From JACKAF01 sp041391485 (lineage in GTDB: Bacteria; Bdellovibrionota; FAC87; UBA2466; JACKAF01), in assembly GCA_041391485.1 (NCBI GenBank), contig JAWKNY010000004.1, positions 62,001 through 126,000 on the forward strand: a stretch of 64,000 nt of DNA, in the 5' to 3' direction. Shown piece after piece: positions 10,345 through 18,980 of this stretch. Both the position numbers and the translations under genes were made by a program. Position 1 is the first letter of the stretch, and each line of letters begins with the position of its first letter. A model generated the notes under the pieces. The model did no database searches, was not told the origin of the DNA, and was given only the letters and a program-made list of their open reading frames with translations.

Positions 10345-12996
10345 CTAAGGCCAGATACGCATGATGGCAAGACCATTGGCCGTACGGCCACCAATCATGT
10401 ACTTGCCGTCGGTGAGGGTGATGACGTGATAAAGGAAGTCACCATTCGGGCCGTTCGGGCGGCCGTAGCCCAACGTCGTATTGCCAAAGGTATCGAGTGC
10501 GCCGTTGGAGAAATAGCGTTGAATCATCCCGGGGTTGCCGCCCCTGCCGGTCACAAGAATCTTGCCGTTGTTGGTGCGGCCGATCTCATGGACAATCTCG
10601 TTCACGGCGTTTGTCTCTAGGGTGATGGTGTAGCCCGAAGCCGTGGTTCCGAAGCTGCCGTCCAGGTTTCCGTTATTGAGGTAGCGGGCGAGAATAACCG
10701 CATCGTCTGCGGCTGGTCTATCGAGTGTGCCGGCGGCGAGCACGGTACCGTCGGTGTTGAAGTATAGAGCGTCGATGCGGTCTTCGTTTCCTGTATCAAT
10801 CTCTAGTGTCACTAGCCCGAATCCGCCCCAGCCCGTGTCCAGGGCCCCGTTCGTGTTGAAACGAGCGATGGCGATTCTTCGGGTCGTTGCCCCACCGGCT
10901 CCCGTTTCCGCCCACCCTCCTACGTAGACTTTATTATCGGTGGAAAGCGCCATGGCGGTTGCTTCATCGCGCAGACCGAAGTTGGCAAGCGCCCAACCGG
11001 AAGTGCCGTAACTCGTGTCCAATACACCCGCTGAATTGAATCTGACGACAGCAAAATCGCGCGTGTTCGCGTTGTTACCTGTCTGGGCCCAGCCACCGGC
11101 GTAAATGTTGCCGGTGCCGTTGCTAGCAATGGCAAGTTTATAGAGCTCATCGCGCCGGCCACTCTGATCCGCGGTGGTAATTCCGGCGGTCCCCCACGTG
11201 GTGTCGAGCGTTCCGTTTGATCTCAGCCGAATCACATAAAAATCGCGCGTGTTGCCGCCCGCGGTTTCGCGCCAGCCTCCGGCATAAATTCTTTGGGCAC
11301 TGTCGATGACTAAGCCGTTGGCTTCGTCTTGATCGCCACTGAGATCAAGCGTGTAAATTCCTGAGACAGCGAAGGAGGTATCAAGCGCCCCGCTTGTAAG
11401 GAATCGGGTGATGAGAATGTCACGGGTAGCAGCGGCTCCATTTTCGGTGAATCCCGCGACCACATAGCGACCGCTGCCATCGGTGCGCATCGCGTAGCCT
11501 TGCGCTTGATCGGCGCTTGGATTAATGGCGTTGTAACCGGTTACGTTGAACCAGGTATCAAAATCACCGCCGCCGGCTCCCACACCATCCGAGCCATAGC
11601 GAAGGGCACCCAGTTGATTGGAGATGGTGGCACCCGCGTCGGTGTCGACGTTACCAACCATGATGAATTTGTGGTTCGAGTAGATAAGCCCCAACGCGTA
11701 GTCATCTTGAGCGCCGCCCAGTTCTTGCAGGTCCCAGCCGTTCGCGGAGAAGGTCGTATCAAATGCGCCGCTCGTGAGCACCCGCATGGCTTCGTAGCCC
11801 CAGTCGCCACCGGCCCCACCTGTCCACACGCGCCCGCCGACTACGTAGCTGCCTCCTTCGTCTATCTCAATCGCACGGCAAATGGATCGGTTTTGAATGT
11901 TTCGCTGGAAAGATTGCGCCATGTTGCCGGCCGTACCAAAAACGGTGAACTGATTTTGGAACACAACGCCATTGAGAGTTCTCCCGCAGGTAACCAGTCT
12001 GCCGGACGCGTCTACGGTCATGGCCCAGTTGCTGTCGTGGTTGGTGATGTCGTGTGTGTTGATCCCATCAGTATCGAAAGTATTGTCGAGGGAACCATCC
12101 GTGTTGTAGCGGGCTACCATGATATTGGCGTTGTCACCCGTATCATTGCTGTTGCGAGAGGCACCCGTAACGGCGATTTTGTTTCCTGAGACCACGCGCA
12201 AGGCGAAAATCATGTCGTGGCCGTAGGGATCGATCATTGTGGTGACCACACCACTGCTCCCAAAACTCGCATCGGGCGATCCGTTGGTATTGAGCCGAAC
12301 GAGCGCCATATCGATATTGCGGTAATAACCCGCTTCTACATAGCCCCCGACAACGATTCGGCCGACGGAATCGACGCCCACGGCGCGTGCAATCGCCGAA
12401 CTATTGATGCTGACGACCGTGTGGCCGTTCGTGTCAAAGCTGTTATCCAAACTGCCGTCCGTGCGGTAGCGGGCCACCAAAAAATCGTAGTCAAGCGATC
12501 CTGTCAGTGCGCGTTTTCCGGCGACAACGTAACGTCCACTCGCATCGGTCGTAATGGCGTGGAAGACAGCGTCCTCTCCACCAAAGGCCAAAGTTTGGAT
12601 GCCGTCGCCTGAGAAAGTGGAATCCAGCATCCCGTCGAGCCAAAAGCGGGCGAGGAAACCGCCGACGATACCATTTTCGTAGTACCCCGCGACTACGTAC
12701 TTGTTTGGCGGAGTAAAAACGACGGCACGGGTCTGGAGCGAACCCAAACCCAAATCCTGAACCTGCCAGCCCACGTCGCTATAGCGCGGGCTGATTCGGT
12801 TACGGCGCTTGAATTCGATTTCGGGAGCGATAAGGTTTTCTACGCCCCACTGCACCCATTGGTCGTAGCGTGTGAAGGTAGGTTCGTCGTAATTGATCGG
12901 TGCGTTAGTGTCGTCGGCGTATTCCCAACCATGCCAGACGGCCGCCTGTGCAGCGGCACTCAACGTAAAAAGAAGAGCTAAAAGAAGGGTTTTCAC
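10345..12996 (-). CDS. delta-60 repeat secreted protein, intact paralogue
   Basis: About 883 aa from the GTG at 12996, which gives a clean signal peptide (VKTLLLALLFTLSAAAQA). An earlier in-frame start at 13143 would add 49 residues and overlap the next gene, so it is less likely; GTG at 13014 is also possible. The mature protein opens with a ~50-residue unique region (WHGWEYADD, FTRYDQWVQWGVENL) and then a dozen or more delta-60 repeats (SLDNSFDTNG, GVLDTSYGTSG, ALDTGWGGFG). It ends MRIWP, exactly like the tandem copy downstream. Likely a secreted or surface beta-propeller. Ligand unknown. Confidence 0.8.
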   Translation of the reverse strand: MKTLLLALLFTLSAAAQAAVWHGWEYADDTNAPINYDEPTFTRYDQWVQWGVENLIAPEIEFKRRNRISPRYSDVGWQVQDLGLGSLQTRAVVFTPPNKYVVAGYYENGIVGGFLARFWLDGMLDSTFSGDGIQTLAFGGEDAVFHAITTDASGRYVVAGKRALTGSLDYDFLVARYRTDGSLDNSFDTNGHTVVSINSSAIARAVGVDSVGRIVVGGYVEAGYYRNIDMALVRLNTNGSPDASFGSSGVVTTMIDPYGHDMIFALRVVSGNKIAVTGASRNSNDTGDNANIMVARYNTDGSLDNTFDTDGINTHDITNHDSNWAMTVDASGRLVTCGRTLNGVVFQNQFTVFGTAGNMAQSFQRNIQNRSICRAIEIDEGGSYVVGGRVWTGGAGGDWGYEAMRVLTSGAFDTTFSANGWDLQELGGAQDDYALGLIYSNHKFIMVGNVDTDAGATISNQLGALRYGSDGVGAGGGDFDTWFNVTGYNAINPSADQAQGYAMRTDGSGRYVVAGFTENGAAATRDILITRFLTSGALDTSFAVSGIYTLDLSGDQDEANGLVIDSAQRIYAGGWRETAGGNTRDFYVIRLRSNGTLDTTWGTAGITTADQSGRRDELYKLAIASNGTGNIYAGGWAQTGNNANTRDFAVVRFNSAGVLDTSYGTSGWALANFGLRDEATAMALSTDNKVYVGGWAETGAGGATTRRIAIARFNTNGALDTGWGGFGLVTLEIDTGNEDRIDALYFNTDGTVLAAGTLDRPAADDAVILARYLNNGNLDGSFGTTASGYTITLETNAVNEIVHEIGRTNNGKILVTGRGGNPGMIQRYFSNGALDTFGNTTLGYGRPNGPNGDFLYHVITLTDGKYMIGGRTANGLAIMRIWP

Positions 12997-13096
12997 GCGT
13001 TTTGCAGAAATCACCAGTCCATGACTGCACTGATAATCATACACCAGAAGCGATTTTTCGGAATCGCATTGTGCGAGCGGTGTGCCGTGTGTCTGG

Positions 13097-14092
13097 CTAG
13101 AATTCCGGTAGCAGCGCCGGCTTATTGGCGAGGATTTCCTCAATCGCTGCGAGTGCGCCAGAGTCTAGCTTGCTGCAAAGCGGCAAGGCGGCCAGAGTTT
13201 CCTTGAGCTGATCGGCTTTGGACGCGCCCAAAATCACGGTGCTGACATTCGGGTTTTTAAGACACCAGGCAATGGCCATCGCTGTCACCGTCGTACCGAG
13301 TTCCTTCGCAAGGCCTTCTAGCTTTCTGGTCTTTTCAATCTTGTCGCGGCCTTCTTCGGACTCGAAACGTTGACGCAGCCATTCATAGCCTTCCAAAGTG
13401 GCTCGCGAGCCCGCCGGGATGCCGTTGCTGTATTTTCCCGTGAGGATTCCGGAAGCAAGCGGCGACCAAATCGTCGTGCCCATTCCAAACTCTGAGTACA
13501 GGCGGCTGTACTCGCGTTCCACTCGATCGCGGTGGAACATATTGTATTGCGGTTGCTCCATGGTGGGGGGAGTCAGGTTAAAGCGCGCGGCGACCGCATG
13601 GGCCTCCGTAATTTGCTGAGCGTCCCATTCGGAGGTTCCCCAGTAGAGTACCTTGCCTTGCTCAATAAGGGTGTGCATGGAACGCACGGTTTCTTCGATA
13701 GGGGTGTGCAAGTCCGGTCGGTGACAGAAAAACAAATCCAGGTACTCAACCTGCAAGCGTTTGAGAGCCGCGTGGCACGCGTCGTGGATGTGTTTACGGT
13801 GAAGCCCGCGTTGCGTGGGCAGTTGGCCGCCCCAGTACACTTTGCTGGAGACGCAATAGGTGTCCCGTCCCCATCCCATTTCGCGAAGGACCTTGCCCAT
13901 GATCACTTCGGACTCGCCTTGCGCGTAGACTTCCGCGTTGTCGAAGAAGTTGACTCCAGCATCGTAGGCGATCTTCATGCAATCTGCCGCCGAGTTGACT
14001 TCAAGTTGAGTGTGAAACGTGACCCAACTTCCAAACGAAAGCGCGCTTAAGCGCAATCCGGATTTTCCCAATCGTCGGTAAAGCATGTCCAT
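13097..14092 (-). CDS. aldo/keto reductase, Kv-beta-like (AKR6 type)
   Basis: 331 aa, a full-length (beta/alpha)8 NADPH-dependent oxidoreductase. The catalytic tetrad is visible: Asp51 and Tyr56 in FDNAEVY, Lys84 in SSKVYW, His124 in FCHRPD. YRRLGKSGLRLSALSFG at the start and YWGTSEW / QYNMFHR blocks match the voltage-gated-channel beta-subunit-like group, which reduces aldehydes and ketones. It lies at the end of a minus-strand run of redox enzymes (MDR reductase, nitroreductase, pirin), about 70 bases after pirin. M1 and M3 are both possible starts. The physiological substrate is not evident. Confidence 0.9.
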   Translation of the reverse strand: MDMLYRRLGKSGLRLSALSFGSWVTFHTQLEVNSAADCMKIAYDAGVNFFDNAEVYAQGESEVIMGKVLREMGWGRDTYCVSSKVYWGGQLPTQRGLHRKHIHDACHAALKRLQVEYLDLFFCHRPDLHTPIEETVRSMHTLIEQGKVLYWGTSEWDAQQITEAHAVAARFNLTPPTMEQPQYNMFHRDRVEREYSRLYSEFGMGTTIWSPLASGILTGKYSNGIPAGSRATLEGYEWLRQRFESEEGRDKIEKTRKLEGLAKELGTTVTAMAIAWCLKNPNVSTVILGASKADQLKETLAALPLCSKLDSGALAAIEEILANKPALLPEF

Positions 14093-14162
14093 AACCGTCT
14101 CCTTGACGGCTTAGGTCTTAGTCCAGGAACGGGCGTTTGCCAAGTGCGGCTACAAAGTGGCT

Positions 14163-14864
14163 TTAGGCGGGCTGGTGGAAGAGAAGAAATTCGCCGTCTT
14201 GCAGGCTTTTGATGGTGACGAGCGTCTCCTGAGTGACGGCAGCCGCATCGCCTGTGGAAAGAGACTCGGTTCCGTTCAGTTCCAAACCAGTGAGGCTCTG
14301 AACCCACAGCTTGTGGGCGCTTTCCATCTGGAAACTGACGCTTTTTCCGGTCTCCAATTGGCAGGCATAGACACTGATATTCTGAGAGACGCGCACGCAG
14401 TTTTCTCCGCCGTCGCGTGAAGCGATAAGTTTTAGACGATTGAGTTTCTCCGCTTTAGGGATCGAGATTTGTTCGTAACCGGGGACCATGTCTTTGTGAT
14501 CCGGAAGAATCCAAATCTGCAATAGATGAGCGGTCTCGTTTTGCGATGGGTTCATTTCACTGTGCACAATTCCAGTGCCCGCAGACATGCGCTGAATATC
14601 ACCCGGACGGATTTGAAACTTGTTGCCGAGGCTATCTTCGTGAGCCAGTTCCCCCTCGATCATGTAGGTCAGGATCTCCATGTCGCGGTGGGGGTGTTTG
14701 CCAAATCCGTTTGCGGCCTGGATCCAGTCCTCGTTAATGACCCGCAAGTGGCCGAAGCCCCGATTCTCGGGATCGTAATAGTCCCCAAACGAAAAGCTGT
14801 GGAAACTTTTAAGCCAATCCGTGAGGGTTTGGCCGCGGCTATCGGACTTGCGAACGCTAATCAT
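14163..14864 (-). CDS. pirin family protein
   Basis: 233 aa bicupin. Metal-binding residues of the pirin cupin are all present: His57 and His59 in KHPHRDME, His101 and Glu103 in GIVHSEM. Pirins are iron-binding, some with quercetin dioxygenase activity, others acting as redox-sensing co-regulators. The start ATG at 14864 overlaps the stop of the nitroreductase gene (ATGA), indicating translational coupling. A longer in-frame opening reaching 15335 is only the shadow of that upstream gene. Substrate unassigned. Confidence 0.9.
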   Translation of the reverse strand: MISVRKSDSRGQTLTDWLKSFHSFSFGDYYDPENRGFGHLRVINEDWIQAANGFGKHPHRDMEILTYMIEGELAHEDSLGNKFQIRPGDIQRMSAGTGIVHSEMNPSQNETAHLLQIWILPDHKDMVPGYEQISIPKAEKLNRLKLIASRDGGENCVRVSQNISVYACQLETGKSVSFQMESAHKLWVQSLTGLELNGTESLSTGDAAAVTQETLVTIKSLQDGEFLLFHQPA

Positions 14865-15463
14865 GATTCTAAGTATATCAGTTCTTTTGGAAAAGAACCC
14901 GCCGCAGCAATTACTCGTGTTGCCTTGCGTTGACTCGGTTTTTCGCGCTCGCGCAGATTTTCCGGCAAGCTTGCCGCCGGGGCCTGATAGCCAAGGGCAA
15001 TAGCGCACTGGATTTCGAACTGCTCGCGCGGTACCTGCAGTTTTTCGTAAGCGGCTTCTTGGTGAAACCCCCCCATCGCGTGGGTCGCAAGCCCTCTTTT
15101 GTGCGCGGCCATCGCAAGAGACATCCAGGCGGCGCCGGTATCGAATGCCGCCAGGCGGTTCGGAGCCTGGTTGTGCGAAAAGTGCTTGCGGGTGAGTGCA
15201 AACATCAAGACGGGGGCGCGACTCGCCCAAACCTGGTTGCTGTCCATTAATAAGGAGAGGAACAACTCCCGATCTGTTTCCTTCTGCGTATAAAGAAAGA
15301 GCCAGGGCTGATCGTTGAAACAAGAGGGCGCCCAACGGGCGGCCTCGAATAGAGCCATTAGATCCGCTTCGGGTACGGGTTTATCCAGAAAAGCTCTGGG
15401 GGACCAGCGGGAGATGAAGAGCTCATCCACATTGTGTTCGGCTACGCGGGGACTAGTCGCCAT
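14861..15463 (-). CDS. nitroreductase family protein
   Basis: 200 aa FMN-dependent nitroreductase fold. The N-terminal SRWSPRAFLDKPVP block binds FMN phosphate, followed by FEAARWAPSCFNDQPW and, later, the AAHKRGLATHAMGGF stretch. The family reduces nitro compounds, quinones or enones with NAD(P)H. Length fits the short, dimeric members. It is 15 bases downstream of the MDR reductase and overlaps the pirin gene, so the three form one transcription unit of stress or xenobiotic redox enzymes. Confidence 0.88.
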   Translation of the reverse strand: MATSPRVAEHNVDELFISRWSPRAFLDKPVPEADLMALFEAARWAPSCFNDQPWLFLYTQKETDRELFLSLLMDSNQVWASRAPVLMFALTRKHFSHNQAPNRLAAFDTGAAWMSLAMAAHKRGLATHAMGGFHQEAAYEKLQVPREQFEIQCAIALGYQAPAASLPENLREREKPSQRKATRVIAAAGSFPKELIYLES

Positions 15464-15478
15464 TGTGTACTCCTTTGA

Positions 15479-16489
15479 CTAGTGTTTGCGGCGGTTGATT
15501 TCCGGAACCAGGACAATTTTTCCTGACACCATTTTGGCTTCAATTCTTTCGTGGGCGCGCCGAGCGTCTGCGAGAGGCAAGACGGAATCAATAACGGGTT
15601 TAAAGGTTCCATCTGCAAAGAGTCGCAGAATCGTATCAAAATCTTCGGCCTTGATGGTGTCGAAGCTACCTCTAAGTGTAGCGTTCTTCATGATGAGATC
15701 CATCACGTTGTTTTCCGCGACTTCGCCACCCAAAGCCCCCACGCACACGATGCGCCCATTTCGGCCGACAAAGTGAATGGATTCCTGCAAGGTGGGTTTA
15801 CCTACGAGATCCAAAACCAAAGACGCCTTTTGCCCTTCGGTGACTTTGTCGACGATTTCAACAAGTCCAGCTTCCGTTCTGTCCAACACGAAATCCGCGC
15901 CGAGCTTGCGCAAAGACTCCGCTTTTACGGGGCTTGTGATGGCAAAACATTGGGCTCCCACCCAGCTTGCGATTTGGACCGCGGCCGTGCCGACACCACT
16001 GCTGGCCGCGTGAACGATCACCCGATCTTCCGCTTGGAGATTGCCCGCGTAAAAAAGTGCGATCCAGGCAGTGGTGAAAGCAAGCCCGATGCTGGCGGCG
16101 TTTGTATAACTGAGTCCATCCGGAATGCGGTGTAGCTGGTCGACCGGAAGTGTCGTGTACTCCGAGTACGCGCCGTTACGCTCGCGCCCCAGCGCTTCGA
16201 AAGTGGCTACGACCCGATCGCCTATAGACCATTCCGATACATTTTCTCCCAAGCGAACAATCTCACCCGCCACGTCCATTCCGAGTACGTGGGGTAAATC
16301 CTTTTGAATATAGAACTGACCTGTCCGGTGGAAGAGATCCGTGTGGTTGACCGTCGCGGCGTGGACTCGGACGAGGACTTCATTCTCCAGCGGATCGGGG
16401 GTGGCGACCTGTTCGTACTTCAGGACTTCAGGGCCCCCGCGTTCGTGCATCACAATGGCGTAACTTTTCTTCGGAATCTCAGTCTGCAT
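15479..16489 (-). CDS. zinc-independent MDR NADPH:quinone oxidoreductase-like protein
   Basis: 336 aa from ATG at 16489; a start 12 codons earlier is possible but lacks support. It has the GroES-like N-terminal domain (VHAATVNHTDLFHRTG) and a Rossmann domain with the AASSGVGTAAVQIA nucleotide-binding motif. Structural zinc cysteines are absent, which points to the quinone-oxidoreductase / enoyl-reductase branch of medium-chain dehydrogenases. HVLGMDVAGEIVRLG and GDRVVATF are typical. First gene of the redox operon; a strong stem-loop separates it from the gene upstream. Confidence 0.88.
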   Translation of the reverse strand: MQTEIPKKSYAIVMHERGGPEVLKYEQVATPDPLENEVLVRVHAATVNHTDLFHRTGQFYIQKDLPHVLGMDVAGEIVRLGENVSEWSIGDRVVATFEALGRERNGAYSEYTTLPVDQLHRIPDGLSYTNAASIGLAFTTAWIALFYAGNLQAEDRVIVHAASSGVGTAAVQIASWVGAQCFAITSPVKAESLRKLGADFVLDRTEAGLVEIVDKVTEGQKASLVLDLVGKPTLQESIHFVGRNGRIVCVGALGGEVAENNVMDLIMKNATLRGSFDTIKAEDFDTILRLFADGTFKPVIDSVLPLADARRAHERIEAKMVSGKIVLVPEINRRKH

Positions 16490-16536
16490 GCAGGACAGTA
16501 TAGAAGTCGGGACCGGGGATGGCAACGAGTGTCAAA

Positions 16537-16566
16537 GCGGGGACAGGCGGCGTTGCCTGTCCCCGC
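16537..16566. repeat. 12-bp perfect stem-loop, REP-like or terminator
   Basis: GCGGGGACAGGC and its exact complement flank a 6-base loop (GGCGTT). On the left it is preceded by GTGTCAAA, giving TGTCAAA-(GCGG)-GGACAGG. The ends of the RAYT element at 52953-53705 have the similar layout TGTCAAAAAAGGAACG, so this may be a REP palindrome of the kind RAYT proteins mobilise. It lies between a small secreted-protein gene and the MDR gene, both on the minus strand. No clear T run follows, so simple termination is less convincing. Confidence 0.5.
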
Positions 16567-16580
16567 CATTCTTAGAGGGG

Positions 16581-16955
16581 TTATTTCGGCGTCAAGATGA
16601 CGTCATCTTTCAAGACGGTGTTGATCGCAATCTCGTCACTAAATTCTTTTTCAAACCAACGCACGACCAAGTACGTGCTCTTGCCGCACTTCTGTTCGCC
16701 CAAAATTTGGAAGGGGTGAGTGCCGTCAAAGTAGAGTTTGGTTTTTTTTACCTCTTTGCAGTCTGAAACCGTTTTGTAGACGGGTGTGCGCTCAGGTACC
16801 ACACCGTCCAGCTGGCGAGGGGCTTGCCGGTTCATGACCGCGGAGAGCGCTTTTTCTACCGCGTCCAAACGGTCGTTCACGGAAGGGGCCGCACTTACGA
16901 CAGTAGCCATCCAGCCCATAATAAAGAGAGAAGAAAACAAGTAGATGTGTTTCAC
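16581..16955 (-). CDS. small secreted protein of unknown function
   Basis: 124 aa from GTG at 16955, which has an AAGGTGGGG box just upstream; ATG at 16982 is an alternative. A signal peptide (KHIYLFSSLFIMGWMATVVSA) is followed by a predicted helical stretch (SVNDRLDAVEKALSAVMNRQ) and a compact C-terminal part with two cysteines (SDCKEVKK, GEQKCGK), which could pair in the periplasm. No known domain was recognised. It is upstream of a REP-like hairpin and the redox operon. Confidence 0.6.
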   Translation of the reverse strand: MKHIYLFSSLFIMGWMATVVSAAPSVNDRLDAVEKALSAVMNRQAPRQLDGVVPERTPVYKTVSDCKEVKKTKLYFDGTHPFQILGEQKCGKSTYLVVRWFEKEFSDEIAINTVLKDDVILTPK

Positions 16956-17017
16956 GTAGCGCCCCACCTTAAGATGAAGCATCTATTCTAACACCGCTTC
17001 GGGCTCCGAAAAGTCCG

Positions 17018-17052
17018 TTGCGTCAGATCCGCTGCTGGCCATCGTGACGCAA
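17018..17052. promoter_or_regulatory. inverted repeat TTGCGTCA-N19-TGACGCAA
   Basis: Eight-base perfect inverted arms separated by 19 bases lie about 60 bases upstream of the EEP lipoprotein gene. The arm sequence is the half-site of the 18-bp palindrome at 3489-3506. An operator read by the same regulator is one explanation. An 8-mer can also recur by chance in a window this size. Confidence 0.3.
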
Positions 17053-17111
17053 TGAGCCATGACAGATTCTAGACGATCTCCGACCCTAGGCCGGAATGGA
17101 GAGGGGGCAAT

Positions 17112-18380
17112 ATGCCGGATAAAAAGTCTCTGACCTGGGGTTCCTACGCTTACTACGTTTTGAGTGCCGCTTTATTGATTGGGACATTTTATGTTCTGGT
17201 CGGCTGTGCGACCGCAAACGCTGCGGGAAAGCGGAGCAACAAAGCGCCTGATATGCGTTTGTACGCAGGGGCCAACGAGCTCATCGTGGCCGCTTACAAC
17301 GTACTGAACCTATTCGACACGCAATATGATGCAGGTAAGGAAGACTACACCTTTCTCCCTTCGGGAACCGAAATTCCCGGAACCGGCAAAAAGAAAGAGG
17401 ACTTTTGTGGGACCATGACCGGGTACTACAAGCAGCAGTGCCTCGAAACGAACTGGACCGAAGCCCATTTCCAACTCAAGCTGAAACAAATTAAGAAAGC
17501 AGTGGACGCGATCGGCGATCTCCCGGATTTGCTCGGCATTGAAGAGATCGAGAACGAAACGGCGGCCAAAGAATTGGCTTCCGTTTTGGGTTATGGCACC
17601 AACTACTATATTACCGACAGTCCGGATCACCGTGGAATCGATGTGGCGCTCCTTTACCGGGGAGACAAGCTGGAGCTCGTCGGTGAGCCTCACGAAATCA
17701 AACTCGTGGGAGAGAATTTTCCTCCCAGCTTCACGGAGAAACCCACGCGTAACATCTTGCGGATGCAGTTTAAGTTGAGAGGCAATGCGGACGCGGTTCT
17801 CTCTGTCTATGTGAACCACTGGCCCTCTCAGTCGGCCACGGCGAAGACCCTAAAGCGCATGCTTACGGCCGAGGCCCTTAAAAAGGACATCGACGCTGAA
17901 ACCAAAAGAATAGGAAAAGATAAACATTTTGTGATCGCTTTGGGCGACTTCAATACCCTGTTGCGCGAAGTGCCCAATGCTTTTAACAACGTCATCCAGG
18001 ATCCCAAGTGGGAAAACGCGATGGTGGACGCCCAGGATCTCGCTCTCGAGGCGGATCAAAAGTTCATGCGCCGGATGCCGCCGGGCACGTACTTCTATTA
18101 TGGGGATCGCACCTGGAACAAGTTGGACCGGCTGCTGTTTAGTGCCAACTTCAACGATCGGCAAGGCATCGAGCTTCTGCCCAAAACGTTCAGAATCGTC
18201 GCTCCGGATTTCCTGATGGCCAAAGAGCCCTTTGCAGTCGAGGATCCGGGGGCCTTTCTTAACGGCTCGGTGTTTTCGAAGATTCCGGCCGGCTATGACT
18301 TTCTTTCTTTGGAAGAAAGCGGGGCGGGTTACTCCGATCACCTCCCTATCGCGGTCAAGGTCAAGCTACCGTCGCGCTAA
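17112..18380 (+). CDS. endonuclease/exonuclease/phosphatase-family lipoprotein
   Basis: 422 aa. An N-terminal membrane segment ends with lipobox LVGC (Cys32), so this is probably a lipoprotein. The EEP (DNase I-like) fold is clear: YNVLNLFD, GIEEIEN (metal Glu), DHRGIDVALLY, VNHWPSQ, GDFNT and SDHLPI near the end carry the metal and catalytic residues in order. Family members hydrolyse phosphodiesters in nucleic acids or phosphoinositides. Location outside the inner membrane suggests a secreted-type nuclease used for nucleic acid scavenging. A GAGAGGGGG box precedes the ATG. Confidence 0.85.
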   Translation: MPDKKSLTWGSYAYYVLSAALLIGTFYVLVGCATANAAGKRSNKAPDMRLYAGANELIVAAYNVLNLFDTQYDAGKEDYTFLPSGTEIPGTGKKKEDFCGTMTGYYKQQCLETNWTEAHFQLKLKQIKKAVDAIGDLPDLLGIEEIENETAAKELASVLGYGTNYYITDSPDHRGIDVALLYRGDKLELVGEPHEIKLVGENFPPSFTEKPTRNILRMQFKLRGNADAVLSVYVNHWPSQSATAKTLKRMLTAEALKKDIDAETKRIGKDKHFVIALGDFNTLLREVPNAFNNVIQDPKWENAMVDAQDLALEADQKFMRRMPPGTYFYYGDRTWNKLDRLLFSANFNDRQGIELLPKTFRIVAPDFLMAKEPFAVEDPGAFLNGSVFSKIPAGYDFLSLEESGAGYSDHLPIAVKVKLPSR

Positions 18381-18443
18381 CTTGCGGTTAGCCTGGACGG
18401 GGTGATAGGATTCCCTCTTCGTTTTATCGTTTACGGAGAGCCG

Positions 18444-18980
18444 TTGAAACCATCTTGGCCAAAATCTTTCTGGAAGTTAACGATCGAAAAAGATCGTTTT
18501 AAGTTTTCCTCTGCGCACATGACCCTCTTTGCGGACGGCAGCAAGGAGGCTTTGCATGGACACAATTACACTGTTCGCCTCGATGTGGTGCTCAGCAGCT
18601 CCTCGCTCGCACAGACTATTTCCTTCAGCGTTTTCAAAGAACTTTTGGGCCCGCTTTGTGAGGCCTGGGATGAACGCATCTTGATTGCGACGGCAAATTC
18701 CCAAACCCAATGCCAGACCCAGGGAGACTCCTTGGAGGCCACCGTGTGCAAAAAGCGCTACGTTTTCCCGGCGGACGAAGTGGTCTGTCTGGATGTTGAA
18801 AACATTACGTCCGAGCTTTTGGCGTCCGAATTAGCAGGAAGATTGGTCGAGTCCCTTAAAGGGGCAGGCTACTGGGGCGACAAGCTTTCCAATGGGGTAG
18901 CAAACCCTATTCAAGGGATTGAGCTCCACATCATTGAGACGGCGGGGCAGGGCGCTAGCTTTACGGTCATGCGGACATGA
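18444..18980 (+). CDS. 6-pyruvoyl-tetrahydropterin synthase-like protein (PTPS/QueD family)
   Basis: 178 aa from the TTG at 18444, which has a GGAG box five bases upstream; GTG at 18402 is the alternative. Zinc ligands of the T-fold family are present: His25 in FSSAH, His38 and His40 in LHGHNY. The usual catalytic Cys between the first His and the HGH motif is not there (the linker is MTLFADGSKEAL), so chemistry may differ from QueD and from mammalian PTPS. The C-terminal IELHIIET carries the conserved Glu. It overlaps the following SDR by ATGA. With the FolB-type domain two genes on, it points to pterin metabolism from dihydroneopterin triphosphate. Confidence 0.82.
   Translation: MKPSWPKSFWKLTIEKDRFKFSSAHMTLFADGSKEALHGHNYTVRLDVVLSSSSLAQTISFSVFKELLGPLCEAWDERILIATANSQTQCQTQGDSLEATVCKKRYVFPADEVVCLDVENITSELLASELAGRLVESLKGAGYWGDKLSNGVANPIQGIELHIIETAGQGASFTVMRT

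Noticed and set aside
11500..12189. 229-residue plus-strand frame inside the delta-60 gene
   Set aside because: Shadow of a repeat-rich gene; no signal or motif and it repeats with the repeats.
14163..15335. 390-residue minus-strand open frame including pirin
   Set aside because: The first half overlaps the nitroreductase gene and has no homology; pirin begins at the coupled ATG at 14864.
18376..18392. GCTAAC/GTTAGC hairpin after the EEP gene as terminator
   Set aside because: The stem is only six pairs and no T run follows; the next gene begins almost at once, so read-through is likely.
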